64,000 bases of DNA from Aricia agestis (taxonomy: Eukaryota; Arthropoda; Insecta; Lepidoptera; Lycaenidae), in the NCBI RefSeq assembly GCF_905147365.1, contig NC_056423.1:8784501-8848500 (forward strand). The letters are read 5' to 3'. The translations under genes and the position numbers were made by a program. Position 1 is the first letter of the stretch. Every line of letters starts with the position of its first letter. Below are positions 53,683 through 63,957 of this stretch, piece after piece. A model generated the notes under the pieces. The model had not been told where the DNA came from. It saw only the letters and a program-made list of their open reading frames with translations, and did no database searches.

Positions 53683-54193
53683 CTAGCGACCCGCCCCGGC
53701 TTCGCACGGGTATAAAATAAATAGCCACTGAAAAAATGATTAAAATCGATAGCCTTCACGTGGTCTACTTCTTATATGTTCCAAATAACATAAAAATTGC
53801 TCCAGTAGTTCGCGAGATAAGCCCTTTCAAATAATTTCCCCCGTTTTTTCCACATTCTCCTATTAGTCTTAGCGTGATAAAATATATAGCCTATGGCCTT
53901 CCTCAATAAATGGGCTATCTGACACTGAAAGAATTTTTCAAATCGGATCAGTAGTTCCAGAGATTAGCGCGTTCAAGTTAGCCCTTTCAAATAATTTTCC
54001 CCGTTTTTTCCACATTTTCCTCTATTTTTTCGCTCCTATTAGTCTTAGCGCGATAAAATAAAGCCTTTCTCAATAAATGGGCTATCTAACACTGAAAGAA
54101 TCATCAAAATTCGTTGCGTAGTTTTAAAGATTAAAGGGAACAAAGGGACATGAGGGAAAAAAGCGACTTTGTTTTATAATATATACATATAGA
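53683..54193 (-). mobile_element. Complete Helitron (CGGGTCGCTAG end)
   Basis: On the minus strand: A, then TC-TATATGTATATATTATAAAAC, two GATAGCCCATTTAT units, TGGAGCAATTTTTATGTTAT, CGTGCGAAGCCGGGGCGGG, TCGCTAG, then T. Same family as 2126-2645. Confidence 0.85.
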
Positions 54194-54301
54194 TATAGAA
54201 GTGAAAACAAAATAGCAGAGAAGGTATACATTTCAACCGTGTAGTGGAAAGAAAGAGGTTACTGTCTTTTATACGCCGAGGTGGTATACTATGCCTCCGT
54301 C

Positions 54302-54576
54302 GGGTCAATTTATAATAGCGCAGAGTCGAAGCGAAGCGAATCGAATTTCCAAAAACTGAACACAGAAAATTCAGGGTAACGCATACATTACTTCTGTGAG
54401 GCCAATCAGCTTTGGTCGGGCGCACTCACGCGAATTCGCGCGGATGCGCGCGCCTTTTTAAATTCTCAGAAGTAATAAAGTGCGTTAACGCTTTGGAGTT
54501 AAGGTTGAATTTGTTATGTTCAGTTTTAATAATTCGCTTCGATGCGCTTCGACTCTGCGCTAGTATAAATTGACCC
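54302..54576. mobile_element. Inverted-repeat MITE (GGGTCAATTTATA ends)
   Basis: GGGTCAATTTATAATAGCGC and the inverse of GCGCTAGTATAAATTGACCC, continuing through AGAGTCGAAGCG. Interior GCGGATGCGCGCGCC. No clear flanking duplication seen. Confidence 0.65.
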
Positions 54577-54755
54577 TTACGAATTTTCAATCGTAACATT
54601 CACGGTTCTCAAGCGAGTTTAACATTTTTCACCCATCCAAAACTATAAACTTCTTTGGGGGTAAGTCGACGGAGGTGTAGGTCGACCGGAGTCGCCCCAA
54701 ATAAAACTTGTTGGCAGTTGAATGTACCACATAAAATATTTCAGCACATACTAGG

Positions 54756-55110
54756 CCTTTACATCCGTTGTGGATGATTTATACCTACAGTATTTTTCAG
54801 AGCGAAGTAACCACTCCTCAAATACTGTAGTGCCTGGGACAAGATTTTAAATGTCCGTATGGTTGCCCAAGCGCATACGGCATTCTCGCATCATAGTCGG
54901 CCTAGTCCAGAGGAAAGAACTAGTCAATACGTCTGGGACCAACTATGTGCGGGTTTCCTCACGATGTTTTCCTTCACCGTACGAGCGTCCGTATTATGTA
55001 CTTGAGATCAGAAAATGTCTCATAGGTACACGCCTCCACTCGGGTTCGAACCTGCACCCTCTAGGAGTGCGAATCGAAGGTCTACCCGTTAGGCCACAGA
55101 CGCTCAGCAA
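54756..55110 (-). mobile_element. tRNA-derived SINE, second family, copy 1
   Basis: Minus strand: GCGTCTGTGGCCTAACGGG (A-box-like), then GGTTCGAACCCGAG (B box), then GAGACATTTTCTGATCTC, CGTGAGGAAACCCGCAC, CTATGATGCGAGAATGCCG, ending ATCCACAACGGATGTAAAGG. Partner copy at 59940-60290. A genuine tRNA is ruled out by the long body. Confidence 0.75.
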
Positions 55111-56047
55111 GCACCCTCGTAGCTCGGTTATATCGTGCCAAGAGAGCGAGGGGAAAAACCCGGCTGTCACTAATGACAGGCCGTCTTCTTCTCCCTCTTT
55201 CTGCACTGTGCAACGCACGCCATATTTCTGAAGTAATTCAAATGCCAATATTATTTTGTAGTTAGAAAAGGAACTAGATCAAAGCTGCATTATTGCCGCG
55301 TTAAAATAGTACAATCTGGTTAGCACAAAATAATGCATTTTATAACGAACAATTGCCATAATTTTTATGCTTTCAATAAAAGTTCGCGGCGTACGTGGAA
55401 ACAATACCCATAATACCTCGGTAATCGTATGTTTATTTTATTAGTGCAGTTTCAATTATTTTATGATCTGATTTATTTTGTTTACGAGCTAAGCCGATAA
55501 GTAAAATTGCAGTACTCGACACTAAACAATTTTGACTAATTTCCTTTAATAATAGTTTCAAAACTGCTTTTTGCCTGCCTTAAACACAAGTGATATAAAG
55601 CGAAAGCAAAACTAGGGTCACCTGTTAAGGCCCGACCAAAAGGGGAGGTTTTATAAGTTTGATATGCCTGTCTATATGTCTGTATGTGTTTGTCTGTGGC
55701 GTCTTAGAATCCAATCGGTTGGACCAAAGAAACTGAATCAAAAGATCTAGTTAAGAGACCAGAACAAAACATCTAGTTTTTCTGTATGAAAGCTGACATA
55801 ATCAAGAGTGTTCTTAGAAAAAGTTCATCATCATCACCCTACACCCGGTGCTGGAAAATTTGGTTAAAAAAATGAAAAATGTTTGGTTTCCTAAAAGGTT
55901 TTTAACAATTTCCAGTGATTTGATCGGTTTAATTGACTGACACCTATTAAAGTTGAACGAGGAGTATTTTTCTTAATTTTTATATTTTGCATGAAAATAT
56001 CGTCAAACCCTTGTAGGTTTATGTGATCAATAATTGAAACAAAGTAT
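55111..56047. other. No gene or element recognised
   Basis: No supported features. Confidence 0.4.
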
Positions 56048-56251
56048 ACATACTAACATTAAAAATGCGAAAGTGGGCCTGACTGTTTGTTACCTCTTCA
56101 GGCCCAAACCGCTGAAAAGATTTTGCTGACACACGGTATGGAGATAGTATGAGTCCTGAGAAAGAACATAGGATACTTCTTATCCCAAAAAATGTACGGT
56201 TCCTGCGCGATGAACGTATTTTGGCGCAACGGAGTTGCGGGCGTCATCTAG
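56048..56251 (+). mobile_element. Short Helitron (GCGAAAGTG family)
   Basis: AAAATGCGAAAGTGGGCCTG, CCGCTGAAAAGATTTTGC, ATGTACGGTTCCTGCGCG, CGCAACGGAGTTGCG hairpin, GGCGTCAT and CTAG at 56248-56251. Confidence 0.75.
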
Positions 56252-57600
56252 TAACTATAGGTCTACCAGGATCTGATGGCAATTTTTAACAGCAGATTTT
56301 CAAAAAATATCCTTGATCATTGGATAAATTTTTATTGTAATTTGCATGTTTAACACACAGAATCAGCATCTAAAAGAAGAGAAAAGGATCAAAATGTTTT
56401 ATTCCAATTACCCCGGTATTGCTAGAGTCAATTTATTTTCTCACTTTTTGCCATCAGATTCTGGTAGACCTATAACTACTTCGAGCTCCAAGGTGGGACC
56501 CATTGATCAGGTATCGATTTTTATTCGCGTGCAGAGCACCCATTATTCACCATGTTGCGATATTTCTGCAATAATTACGCAAACCACTGAACATGGTAGT
56601 GATTATTAACACCAATAAACATAATATCGTATGTGTAAACTGTAATACCACGTAGAGTTGGGAACACCAAACACTTAAAATTGACCTATCAATACTTAAG
56701 CCACTATCATTCAGATTTCACACACAAGAAACTTCTATTTATTCCGTCGTTATTCTAAGATCCTAGTTATATAATCTTCCGCTGCCAAAATTCTAAGGTA
56801 ATTGCAATTATTCCTCCAGATCCAGCCAAGTTTTAAACCAACACGTCAGGTTCTCAATGCCCAGGCTTTAGTCCTACAGCTAACTACTTTTAACCCTCTG
56901 CTGATGTGTCCCTAGGGCCATGACATGATTCCTCTAGATCAAGTCTAGTTTTAACACTCCCCTGTTGCGATAGGTCCCAAAGGTTTTATGGCAAATTCTC
57001 GTAATCCCCATAATGTCGGAACATTATTGGCAGGTAATAATTTTGATTGCGTGCCACCGCAGCGATTTGTTTTGATTAACTATGGAAAACCGGCGGTAAA
57101 TTAGACGCAACGACTTAATTATGGGCGGCCATTAGCGCGATGACAGACGGATGGATGGTACACTTCCTGAGGCGTTCCCGGAGTATTTGACTAGGGGTAA
57201 TTTACATGAGCTGGAGGTGCTGGGGTTCAGTGAGACAGAACACAAAAAAATCCACCGAAATATAGAACCTAATTTTTTTATAGTCGATTAAAAATAAGAA
57301 GAGCTCAAGCGCTGTCTCTACGTGAGCTATATCGCCAGCTAACTCATACAACTACTCAGACAACTACAATTTACTATGTAATCTCGATAGTACACACACG
57401 CACATCGTGAGCCTCTGATTGGATAAAAACTTTGCCGTGTAATAATGATGCATGTGTAACACTTTTAAACACAATTGCGCAGGATTTTGAGACGCGTGCC
57501 ACACCCCAATAGGAATTATGAATTTTCTTTACAATCTGTACTTGCTACTGTATGTCATTCTGTTGCCACATACAGGTTTTACTAAAAGAGTAAAAGAAAT
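56252..57600. other. No gene or element recognised
   Basis: The 56346-56609 frame (87 aa) has no recognisable family. 56740-57000 includes an apparent tandem of CCTCCAGATC / CCTCTAGATCAAG-like phrases, too diverged to call. Confidence 0.4.
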
Positions 57601-57609
57601 GGAGTTACG

Positions 57610-57700
57610 TGTAGTCCCGGGAAAGGACATAAGATACTTTTTATCCCCAAAAAATGTACGGTTTCCGTGCAATAAACGCAACGTCACAACGGACAATCTA
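57610..57700 (+). mobile_element. Short Helitron fragment (GCGAAAGTG family)
   Basis: GTAGTCCCGGGAAAGGACAT, GATACTTTTTATCCCC, AATGTACGGTTTCCGTGC, ACGCAACGTCACAACGGAC; central part only. Confidence 0.5.
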
Positions 57701-58041
57701 TCGTTATCAAATTCCTACTTGTTTCCAGTATTAAAAATAGTATCTTTGTCTTCTGCAAAGGCCTTGCTTACACCAGCAGGGCAAGCATAACAACAGTACT
57801 CAGTAGACATGGAAAAGAATCGACATTCTGACAGATTTTATCCACAAAATGGCGGATTTCCATTGTCTAACTATCACTTTGTCTTGTCTAACTGTCATTT
57901 TGACTATTCTTCCGTGGAAAGAAACTGTTTCTATTGTGACCATGCTACGCCCGCAGTTACACCTACCGGGTAGAGTGGCGAGTCAGTGGCGAGACAGTTC
58001 AAACAGAGTAGTAGATTGGCCGAGAGCCCTCGCCAATCTTA

Positions 58042-58430
58042 GGGCCAACCCACACGTACCACAACCACACGACAACCACACGACAACCACAACCACAACA
58101 CAACCACAACACGTAGTCGGGCGTATATTTTGTATTGTTGACCATTCACACGTACCATATTTTGCAGTTGTTGTCGACCACTTGTGTGATACCGACCACA
58201 TCGCAACCACGTTGCGTCGATGCAATGACAGTGCGCGCACACCGCCCCTCCATTTCATTGACTTTCATACGTAACCACATCGCAATCACTGGTGACTGGC
58301 GACAACGCAACCACGTCGGCATTTTGTCGGTATATACCACAACGCAACTACAAAAAGCCGCAGCGACACCATTCACACGTAACCACTGCTCGACGACATT
58401 TTGTCGTTGCGATGTGGTGTGGGTTGGCCC
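58042..58430. mobile_element. Harbinger-type MITE with CAACC-rich interior (TTA duplication)
   Basis: TIRs GGGCCAACCCACAC and GTGTGGGTTGGCCC are exact inverses. TTA flanks both sides (58039-58041 and 58431-58433). The interior holds repeated ACAACCACACGACAACC phrases, GCAACCACG and CATTTTGTCG motifs. Several overlapping frames of 70-140 codons cross it because it lacks stops, not because it is coding. Confidence 0.8.
58048..58115. repeat. Imperfect (ACAACC)n tract
   Basis: Consecutive ACAACCAC / ACGACAACC units inside the MITE. Confidence 0.7.
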
Positions 58431-58707
58431 TTATACTCGGTAGTTGTAATAAGGCTCAAAAGGTTTAAAAATACTCATCGAGCCTCAGGGCAGGTTCCCA
58501 AAATTAAATTACTTTTATTTGCTTAATGAAATAGCAGCCATTTCAGATGTATTTGTGTTCGAAGTCAAATAACTCGCAAACAGGAATCACGAACGTTTGA
58601 GAAATTCAAGTGTAAATATCGCGAATACAGAATTAAATATTTGTACCTCGAAATTATGTGACGAATATCTAAGAATTGAAAATTTGAAATATTTTGTTTA
58701 ATCTCCA

Positions 58708-58786
58708 GCAGCCCTAGCATGGCCACAGTAGAAATTCTACAGTGCATCGCAGTGTCGCATTTCTATTGTGGCCATGCTAGGGCTGC
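58708..58786. mobile_element. Mini-MITE with 27-bp TIRs (GCAGCCCTAGCATGGCCACA)
   Basis: Left GCAGCCCTAGCATGGCCACA-GTAGAAA and the inverse TTTCTATTGTGGCCATGCTAGGGCTGC differ at one position. The loop is only about 25 bp. TTTCTATTGTGACCATGCTACGCC at 57925 and a like phrase at 278 are probable decayed ends of the same family. Confidence 0.7.
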
Positions 58787-58817
58787 AGGTAGTAATAAAA
58801 CAAAGTACATAATAATA

Positions 58818-59004
58818 ATTTAGGGTGTTTTTTAAAGTAGCAACGCGCTAAAAAAAAACTTTTTTTTTTTTAGTTTTTGTACGGGTTTAGTTTTTGACGC
58901 CGCGCTGATGCTCTTGCCCATACGAAGCAGAAAAAAAAATTGCTCTTTCAGCGCTGCTACTTTCACAGTGCACTATTACAAGGGACACATACACACCCTT
59001 TTTT
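58818..59004. mobile_element. GTGTATGTGTCCC MITE, left portion
   Basis: TTAGGGTGTTTTTTAAAGTA, a T/A-rich centre, GCTCTTTCAGCGCTGCTACT and AAGGGACACATACACACCC match 63475-63670. A GC-rich segment starts directly after it. Confidence 0.55.
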
Positions 59005-59345
59005 TTTGGTGCGCAGGGGAAACTCTTTAAGGGTGCCCCGGGTTGGGGGTGCCTCAGTTAAGCTGGAGCACCCCGGGGGTATGTGGGACTCCCGCCGAGA
59101 AGCGCCGGGCTTACTCACTAAAGCCACCAGCGGTTTGCCTTCAGCCGTATGCGGACGGATGTCCTGGATCTGTCTAAGACAGGAATCCCTTCACGACTGG
59201 TCTACCTCATAAGGGACCGGACTTCCGCCAAGTTAGGGAACCTTCGGCGCCGGGACTAGCTAAGCCGGGCAGGTTCCCATCCTTGCCCGGAGACAGACAG
59301 ACAGAATTTTGGAGGTTTGCATAGGGACGCCTCCGCACTCCCGTC
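59005..59345 (-). mobile_element. Possible non-LTR 3' end fragment, GC-rich
   Basis: Starts with a T run, then GGTGCGCAGGGGAAACTC, GGGTGCCCCGGG, GGGGGTATGTGGGACTCCCG, CGGCGCCGGGACTAGC, AAGCCGGGCAGGTTCCC and ends near CCTACGCCGCAC. Base composition is clearly higher in GC than the surroundings. Probable reverse-inserted retroelement 3' portion. Confidence 0.45.
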
Positions 59346-59439
59346 CTACGCCGCACACAAACATACCCTAAACTTTAGGATGTGTATGTGTGTGCGTGTG
59401 GACTGTGGGTGTGTGGGTGTAGGTGTGTGGGTGTGTATG
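59346..59439. repeat. TG-rich low-complexity tract
   Basis: GTGTATGTGTGTGCGTGTGG and GGGTGTGTGGGTGTAGGTGT; a degenerate (GT)n/(GTGTGG)n tract. Confidence 0.75.
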
Positions 59440-59489
59440 AATAAGTGATAATACTTTAGGGCCTAAACTCTCAAGTATTATCACTTATT
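59440..59489. repeat. Short hairpin of MITE ends
   Basis: AATAAGTGATAATACTT and AAGTATTATCACTTATT are exact inverses of 17 bases with a 16-base loop. These are the terminal sequences of the MITE at 63475-63957, here joined end to end. Confidence 0.7.
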
Positions 59490-59935
59490 TACCTGTAGTC
59501 CTGTAATATTATAGACATTTTGGTTTCCAAGAGCTATTTTAATGTGATGTCCAACGAAATTTTTAATATTATGTAAAACCAGATGTTGCGTCTGTAAAAT
59601 AATTATGATAAACAATTTAAATAATAAGCAAATTTTACACCTTACTTTTAAAACTTGTAAGCTATTACTTCAAGGAATCAATTCTATTTCGTAAGCTTTT
59701 TAATATTCTATGGCCATTTTCTTAAGTCTATATGCTATCTCGAAGGCAAGGAAAAGTAAACGGTCTATGAAAAGATATTCCCCGGTATAAACAGAATTCT
59801 TAGGAGACCCAGACAAAGGCCTACCTAGCCTACCTAAGTAATCTATTAGCCGTTGTAAAATAGGTTAACTTAAGTCTACAAACTTTAATAGGACTAGAAT
59901 TGCTTCACAACTTAGAAAGGCCTAGGTTCTAAATC
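59490..59935. other. No gene or element recognised
   Basis: AT-rich spacer. Confidence 0.45.
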
Positions 59936-59939
59936 TGAC

Positions 59940-60290
59940 TAGGCCTTTGCATCCGTTGTGGTTGATTTATAGAGCATCTTCTGAGCGAAGTAACCACTCA
60001 TCATATTATATACTGTAGTGCCTGGAACATGAATTTAAATATCCGTATGGTTGCCCAAGCACATACGTCCTTCTCGCAACATAGCCTAGTCCAGAGGAAT
60101 GAACAAGTTAATACTTCTTGGACCAACCACGTGAGGTTTCCTCACGATGTTTTCCTTCAACGTACGAGCGTCCGTATTATGTAGACTTGAGATCTGGAAA
60201 AGTCTCATTGGTGAACGCCATCACGCGGGATCGAACCTGCACCCTCTGCTGCTAACCAGAGGTTTACCCACTAGGCCATCGGACGCATAA
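59940..60290 (-). mobile_element. tRNA-derived SINE, second family, copy 2
   Basis: Minus strand: GCGTCCGATGGCCTAGTGG, GGTTAGCAGCAGAGGGTG, GGTTCGATCCCGCG, then GAGACTTTTCCAGATCTC, CGTGAGGAAACCTCACG, ATCCACAACGGATGCAAAGG. Matches 54756-55110 along its length. Confidence 0.75.
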
Positions 60291-60302
60291 ATACAGGTGG
60301 CA

Positions 60303-60445
60303 TTATCATATATATAAAATTCTCGTGTTGTTTGTTCTAACAATGTTAGGCCGCGTACTCCTCCGAAACGGCTTTACTGATTTTAACCAAATTTTATATG
60401 CATATTCAGTGGGTCTGAGAATCGGCTACTGGGTACTTTTTGTAT
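60303..60445 (+). mobile_element. 5' fragment of a TATAAAATTCTCGTG Helitron
   Basis: ATATATATAAAATTCTCGTG, GCGTACTCCTCCGAAACGGC, GGGTCTGAGAATCGGC. A GCCGGGACAGCTAG end of this family appears at 62511-62524, so this 5' piece and that end may bracket one large, repeatedly invaded element. Confidence 0.6.
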
Positions 60446-60595
60446 TGATAAGTGCATTTATTGAATAAATAATAGTAAATTATTACAACTCGAGGCTGAC
60501 GGCGACCATTGTTTGTGCGACGGGATACCGATGGACGTTGCCATGGTGACATACTTATTTAGTCACTTCAATAAAATAATATGGGCGAAATCTAT

Positions 60596-60660
60596 ACTAA
60601 TACTAATACTAATACGAATACTAATAATATTAGTAATACTAATAATATTAATCATTAATC
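60596..60660. repeat. (AATACT)n-like simple repeat
   Basis: Expansion of ATACTA units within the Helitron 5' end, where most copies have just TATACTAATATTATAA. Confidence 0.8.
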
Positions 60661-61599
60661 ATAATATTATAATTCTGCAGAGTTTGTTTGTTTGTTTGTT
60701 TGAACGCGCTAATCTCAGGAACTACTCGTCCGATTTGAAAAAAAAAAATTACCGTTGGATAGCCCATTGATCGAGGAAGGCTATAGGCTATATTTTATTA
60801 TGCTAAGACTAATAGGAGCGAAGAAATAGAGGAAAATGTGGAAAAAACGGGGGAAATTATATGAAAGGGCTTATTTGAACGCGCTAATCTCAGGAACTAC
60901 TGGTCCGATTTGAAAAATTCTTTCAATGTTAGATAGCCCATTGATTAAGGAAGGCTATAGGCTATATTTTATTACGCTAAGACTAATAGTAGCGAATAAA
61001 TAGAGGAAAATGTGGAAAAAACGGGGGAAATTATATGAAAGGGCTTATTTGAACGCGCTAATCTCAGGAACTACTGGTCCGATTTGAAAAATTCATTCAG
61101 TGTTAGATAACCCATTTATCGAGAAAGGCTATAGGCTATATTTTATCTCGCTAAGACTAATAGGAGCTAAGAAATAGAGGAAAATGTGGAAAAAACGGGG
61201 GAAATTATATGAAAGGGCTTATTTGAACGCGCTAATCTCAGGAACTACCGATCCGATTTGAAAAATTATTTTAGTGCTAAATAGCTCATTTATCAAGAAA
61301 GGCTATAAGCTATATTTTATCACGCTCAAACTAATAAGAGCAAAGAAATAGAGGAAAATGTGGAAAACACGGGGGGAAATTATTTGAAATTGCTTATTAT
61401 CTTAAGAACTACTGGAGCAATTTTTATGTTATTTGGCAAACATGAAGAATAGACCACGTGAAGGGACAAAGGCTATTTTTTGCGGAAAAATGTACGGTTG
61501 CGTGAAATTCCTAAATTACGCAAGCAAAGCCGCGCGGAACATCTATACATAATAAAATCGTAGGAAAGTCAATTCTATACATTGAATATTTTTGTACAA

Positions 61600-62420
61600 T
61601 CTATACTAATATTATAAAGCGGAAGAGTTTGTTTATTTGAACGCGCTAATCTCAGTAACTACTGGTCCGATTTGAAAATTTTTTTCAGTGTTAGATAGCC
61701 CATTTATCGAGGAAGGCTATAGGCTATATTTTATCACGCTAAGTCTAATAGGGGCGAAGAAATAGAGGAAAATGTGGATAAAACGGGTGGAAATTATTTG
61801 AAAGGGCTTATTTGAATGCGCTAATCTCAAGAACTACTGGTCAGATTTGAAAAATTATTTCAGTGCTAGATAGCCCATTTATTGAGAAAGGCTATAGGCA
61901 ATATTTTATCACGCCAACATTAATAAGTGCTAAGAAATAGAGAAAAGTGTGAAAAAACGAGGGAAATTATTTGAAAGGGCTTATTTGAACGCGCTAATCT
62001 CAGGAACTACTATACCGATTTGAAAAATTCTTTCAGTGTTAGATAGCTTATTTATCAGGAAAGGCTATAGGCTATATTTTATCACGCTAAGACGAATAGG
62101 AGCGAAGAAATAGAGGAAAATGTGGAAAGTACGGGGGAAATTATATGAAATTGCTTATTATCTTAAGAACTACTGGAGCAATTTTTATGTTATTGGCAAA
62201 CATGAAGAATAGACCACGTGAAGGGACATAGGCTATTTTTTTTGCGGAAAAATGTACGGTTGCGTGAAATTCCAAAATTATGCGGGCGAAGCCGCGGCGG
62301 AACATCTAAATATAATAAAATCGTAGGAAGGTCAATTCTGTACATTGAATATTTTTGTACAATAATACTTGGGACGTGGTCTACTATGCTAACGCGGACG
62401 AAGTCGCGGGCAACAGCTAG
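61600..62420 (+). mobile_element. Inner Helitron nested in the outer one
   Basis: TC-TATACTAATATTATAAAG begins right after TTGTACAA. Three tandem units start at 61639, 61814 and 61987. It ends GACGAAGTCGCGGGCAACAG-CTAG at 62420 followed by T. The host sequence, TTGTACAATAAATAATAC in the intact copy at 42560-43142 (inverse), is split exactly between A and T. Confidence 0.88.
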
Positions 62421-62485
62421 TAAAATATAATACTTGGGATGTGATCTACTATGCTAACGCGGACGAAGTCGCGGGCAACAGCTCG

Positions 62486-62524
62486 TACTTTATATGGCAA
62501 AGAAACGTTTGCCGGGACAGCTAG
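62486..62524 (+). mobile_element. 3' end of a CCGGGACAGCTAG Helitron
   Basis: TTTATATGGCAAAGAAACG, TTTGCCGGGACAG and CTAG at 62521-62524. GGCAAA / TTTGCC form the pre-terminal hairpin. Confidence 0.6.
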
Positions 62525-62795
62525 TAATAGAAAAGTCCATATATTTTTCCGAATAACCTGTCATTAATACCTTCGGCATTCGCTTCATTGGTGACAAGCC
62601 CGTGCGTTTTGAGGTCATCGCTGAGTGCTGTAGGGTTTCCTATCGAATTACCGGTTACATTATGGCATAGATGTGCCCTTAATGGCACATTATGGGGTCA
62701 AGTTTACGAGGTTCAATATAGGGTTCTGTTGCTAGATAAACTTTTTATTATTCTCTTTACCTTAAAGTTAAACTCTTAATCATTTTCATTTCACG

Positions 62796-63064
62796 ACCTC
62801 TGTGGCTCAGTGGTTGAGCGTGTTGTCAGCGTTCAAGTCGGGGGTCGCGTGTTCGAATCCCGCCGACGGAACAAAAGTTTTCAACGTTCCTGGATGTGTA
62901 TTAAACATATGTCGTATAAATTATAATATAATCAAAATTTTAAATAATATGTATAGTATAAAAGTATTAAATATAATATTTCCGTTTTCTGGTACCCGTA
63001 ACACAAATCCTTCGGGTGCTTAGCATGGGGCGAGACTGACGTGGTGTGAAGAGTCCATAGATTT
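62796..63064 (+). mobile_element. tRNA-derived SINE, third family, copy 1
   Basis: GACCTCTGTGGCTCAGTGGT (A box), GTGTTCGAATCCCGCCGACG (B box), then GTTTTCAACGTTCCTGGATG, GTATAGTATAAAAGTATTAA, TTTCTGGTACCCGTAAC, GACTGACGTGGTGTGAAGAG and CCATAG. About 270 bp. No tRNA cloverleaf closes at the acceptor arm. Confidence 0.8.
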
Positions 63065-63128
63065 TTTAATCTCTTCTGGATTTATACACGTCCGCCCGAA
63101 CGCGCGGTTTGGCGGCTACACCGCGAGA

Positions 63129-63474
63129 TTACAAGAAAATGTATAATGTAAATGAAAAATAAAAATAAAATTGGCAACGCCCTTTACGAGACATTGGATT
63201 AAAATAATGCACTTGTAACAAAAATAAATTATACGAGCCTAAAAATAACCCTCGGGTGCGAGTGCCAAAAAGCTGTACTGTAGCATTGCGCAGAAATAAT
63301 TCAATAATAAACATACATTATTCATTTCAACACAAAAGGGTAATTTTTGATAGACCCAATGAACACAATACGTATCTCATTCAATTACAAAATTATGATT
63401 GTTAACTTTTGTATTTCCATTGCTCGCTTTAATAGGGTTCCGTGAAGTATACTTATTAATACAGGGTGTAAGAA
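63129..63474. other. No gene or element recognised
   Basis: AT-rich spacer; a short minus frame without family resemblance. Confidence 0.4.
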
Positions 63475-63957
63475 AACTAAGTGGTAATACTTAAGAGTGT
63501 GTATGGGTCCCCTGTAGAGTTCGCTGTGAAAGTAGTAGCGCTGAAAGAGTTACTTTTTTCCACCTTTGCATGGAAAAATGTATGTCGCGGGGTCGCTTGC
63601 CCAAAATCACAAACTCTTTAAGCGCTGCTACTTTCACAGCTACATAAGGGACACATACCCACCCTAAAGTTGACGACCTCTGTGGCTCAGTGGTGAGCGC
63701 GTTGGTAGCTCAAGCCGGGTTCGAATCCCGCCGACGGAACAAAAAGTTTTCAATGTTCCCGGGTCTGGATGTGTATTAAATATGTGTATGATATAATAAA
63801 AATCTTAAATATATGTATAGTATAAAAGTATTAAATATATTTCCGTTGTCTGGTACCTGTAACACAAGTCCTTTAGGTACTTAGCACGGGGCCAGACTGA
63901 CGTGGTGTGAAGCGTCCATAGATATTATTATTATTATTATAGTATTATCACTTAGTT
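63475..63957. mobile_element. GTGTATGGGTCCC MITE split by a SINE
   Basis: AACTAAGTGGTAATACTT at the left and AGTATTATCACTTAGTT at the right are inverses. The left arm GAGTTCGCTGTGAAAGTAGT, AGCGCTGAAAGAGT and its inverse ACTCTTTAAGCGCTGCTAC lie at 63520-63665. The right terminus is separated from CCACCCTAAAG by the inserted SINE. Confidence 0.7.
63671..63940 (+). mobile_element. tRNA-derived SINE, third family, copy 2, nested
   Basis: GACCTCTGTGGCTCAGTGGT, GGTTCGAATCCCGCCGACGG, GTTTTCAATGTTCCCGGG, GACTGACGTGGTGTGAAGCG, CCATAGATATTATTATTATT. The (ATT)n tail is the likely retroposition tail. It lies between CCCTAAAG and the MITE's terminal AGTATTATCAC. Confidence 0.8.

Larger units (their letters stand above)
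60591..62485 (+). mobile_element. Outer Helitron with 174-bp tandem array
   Basis: Starts A, TC-TATACTAATACTAATAC; four GAACGCGCTAATCTCAGG units start at 60702, 60877, 61051 and 61225 (period 174-175 bp). The element continues through GGCTATTTTTTGCGG and AAAGTCAATTCTATAC to TTGTACAA at 61599, is interrupted to 62420, then resumes TAAAATATAATACTTGGG to ACGCGGACGAAGTCGCGGGC, AACAG and CTCG (a decayed CTAG). No Rep/helicase frame exists. Confidence 0.85.

Noticed and set aside
54851..55231. Open frame of 126 codons
   Set aside because: Lies largely over a tRNA-derived SINE on the other strand; no family resemblance.
57849..58274. Open frame of 141 codons
   Set aside because: Mostly inside the stop-poor CAACC-rich MITE at 58042-58430; low-complexity T/H runs.
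60702..62160. CRISPR-like regularly spaced direct repeats
   Set aside because: Units are 174-bp contiguous tandem copies without unique spacers, inside Helitrons of a eukaryotic genome.
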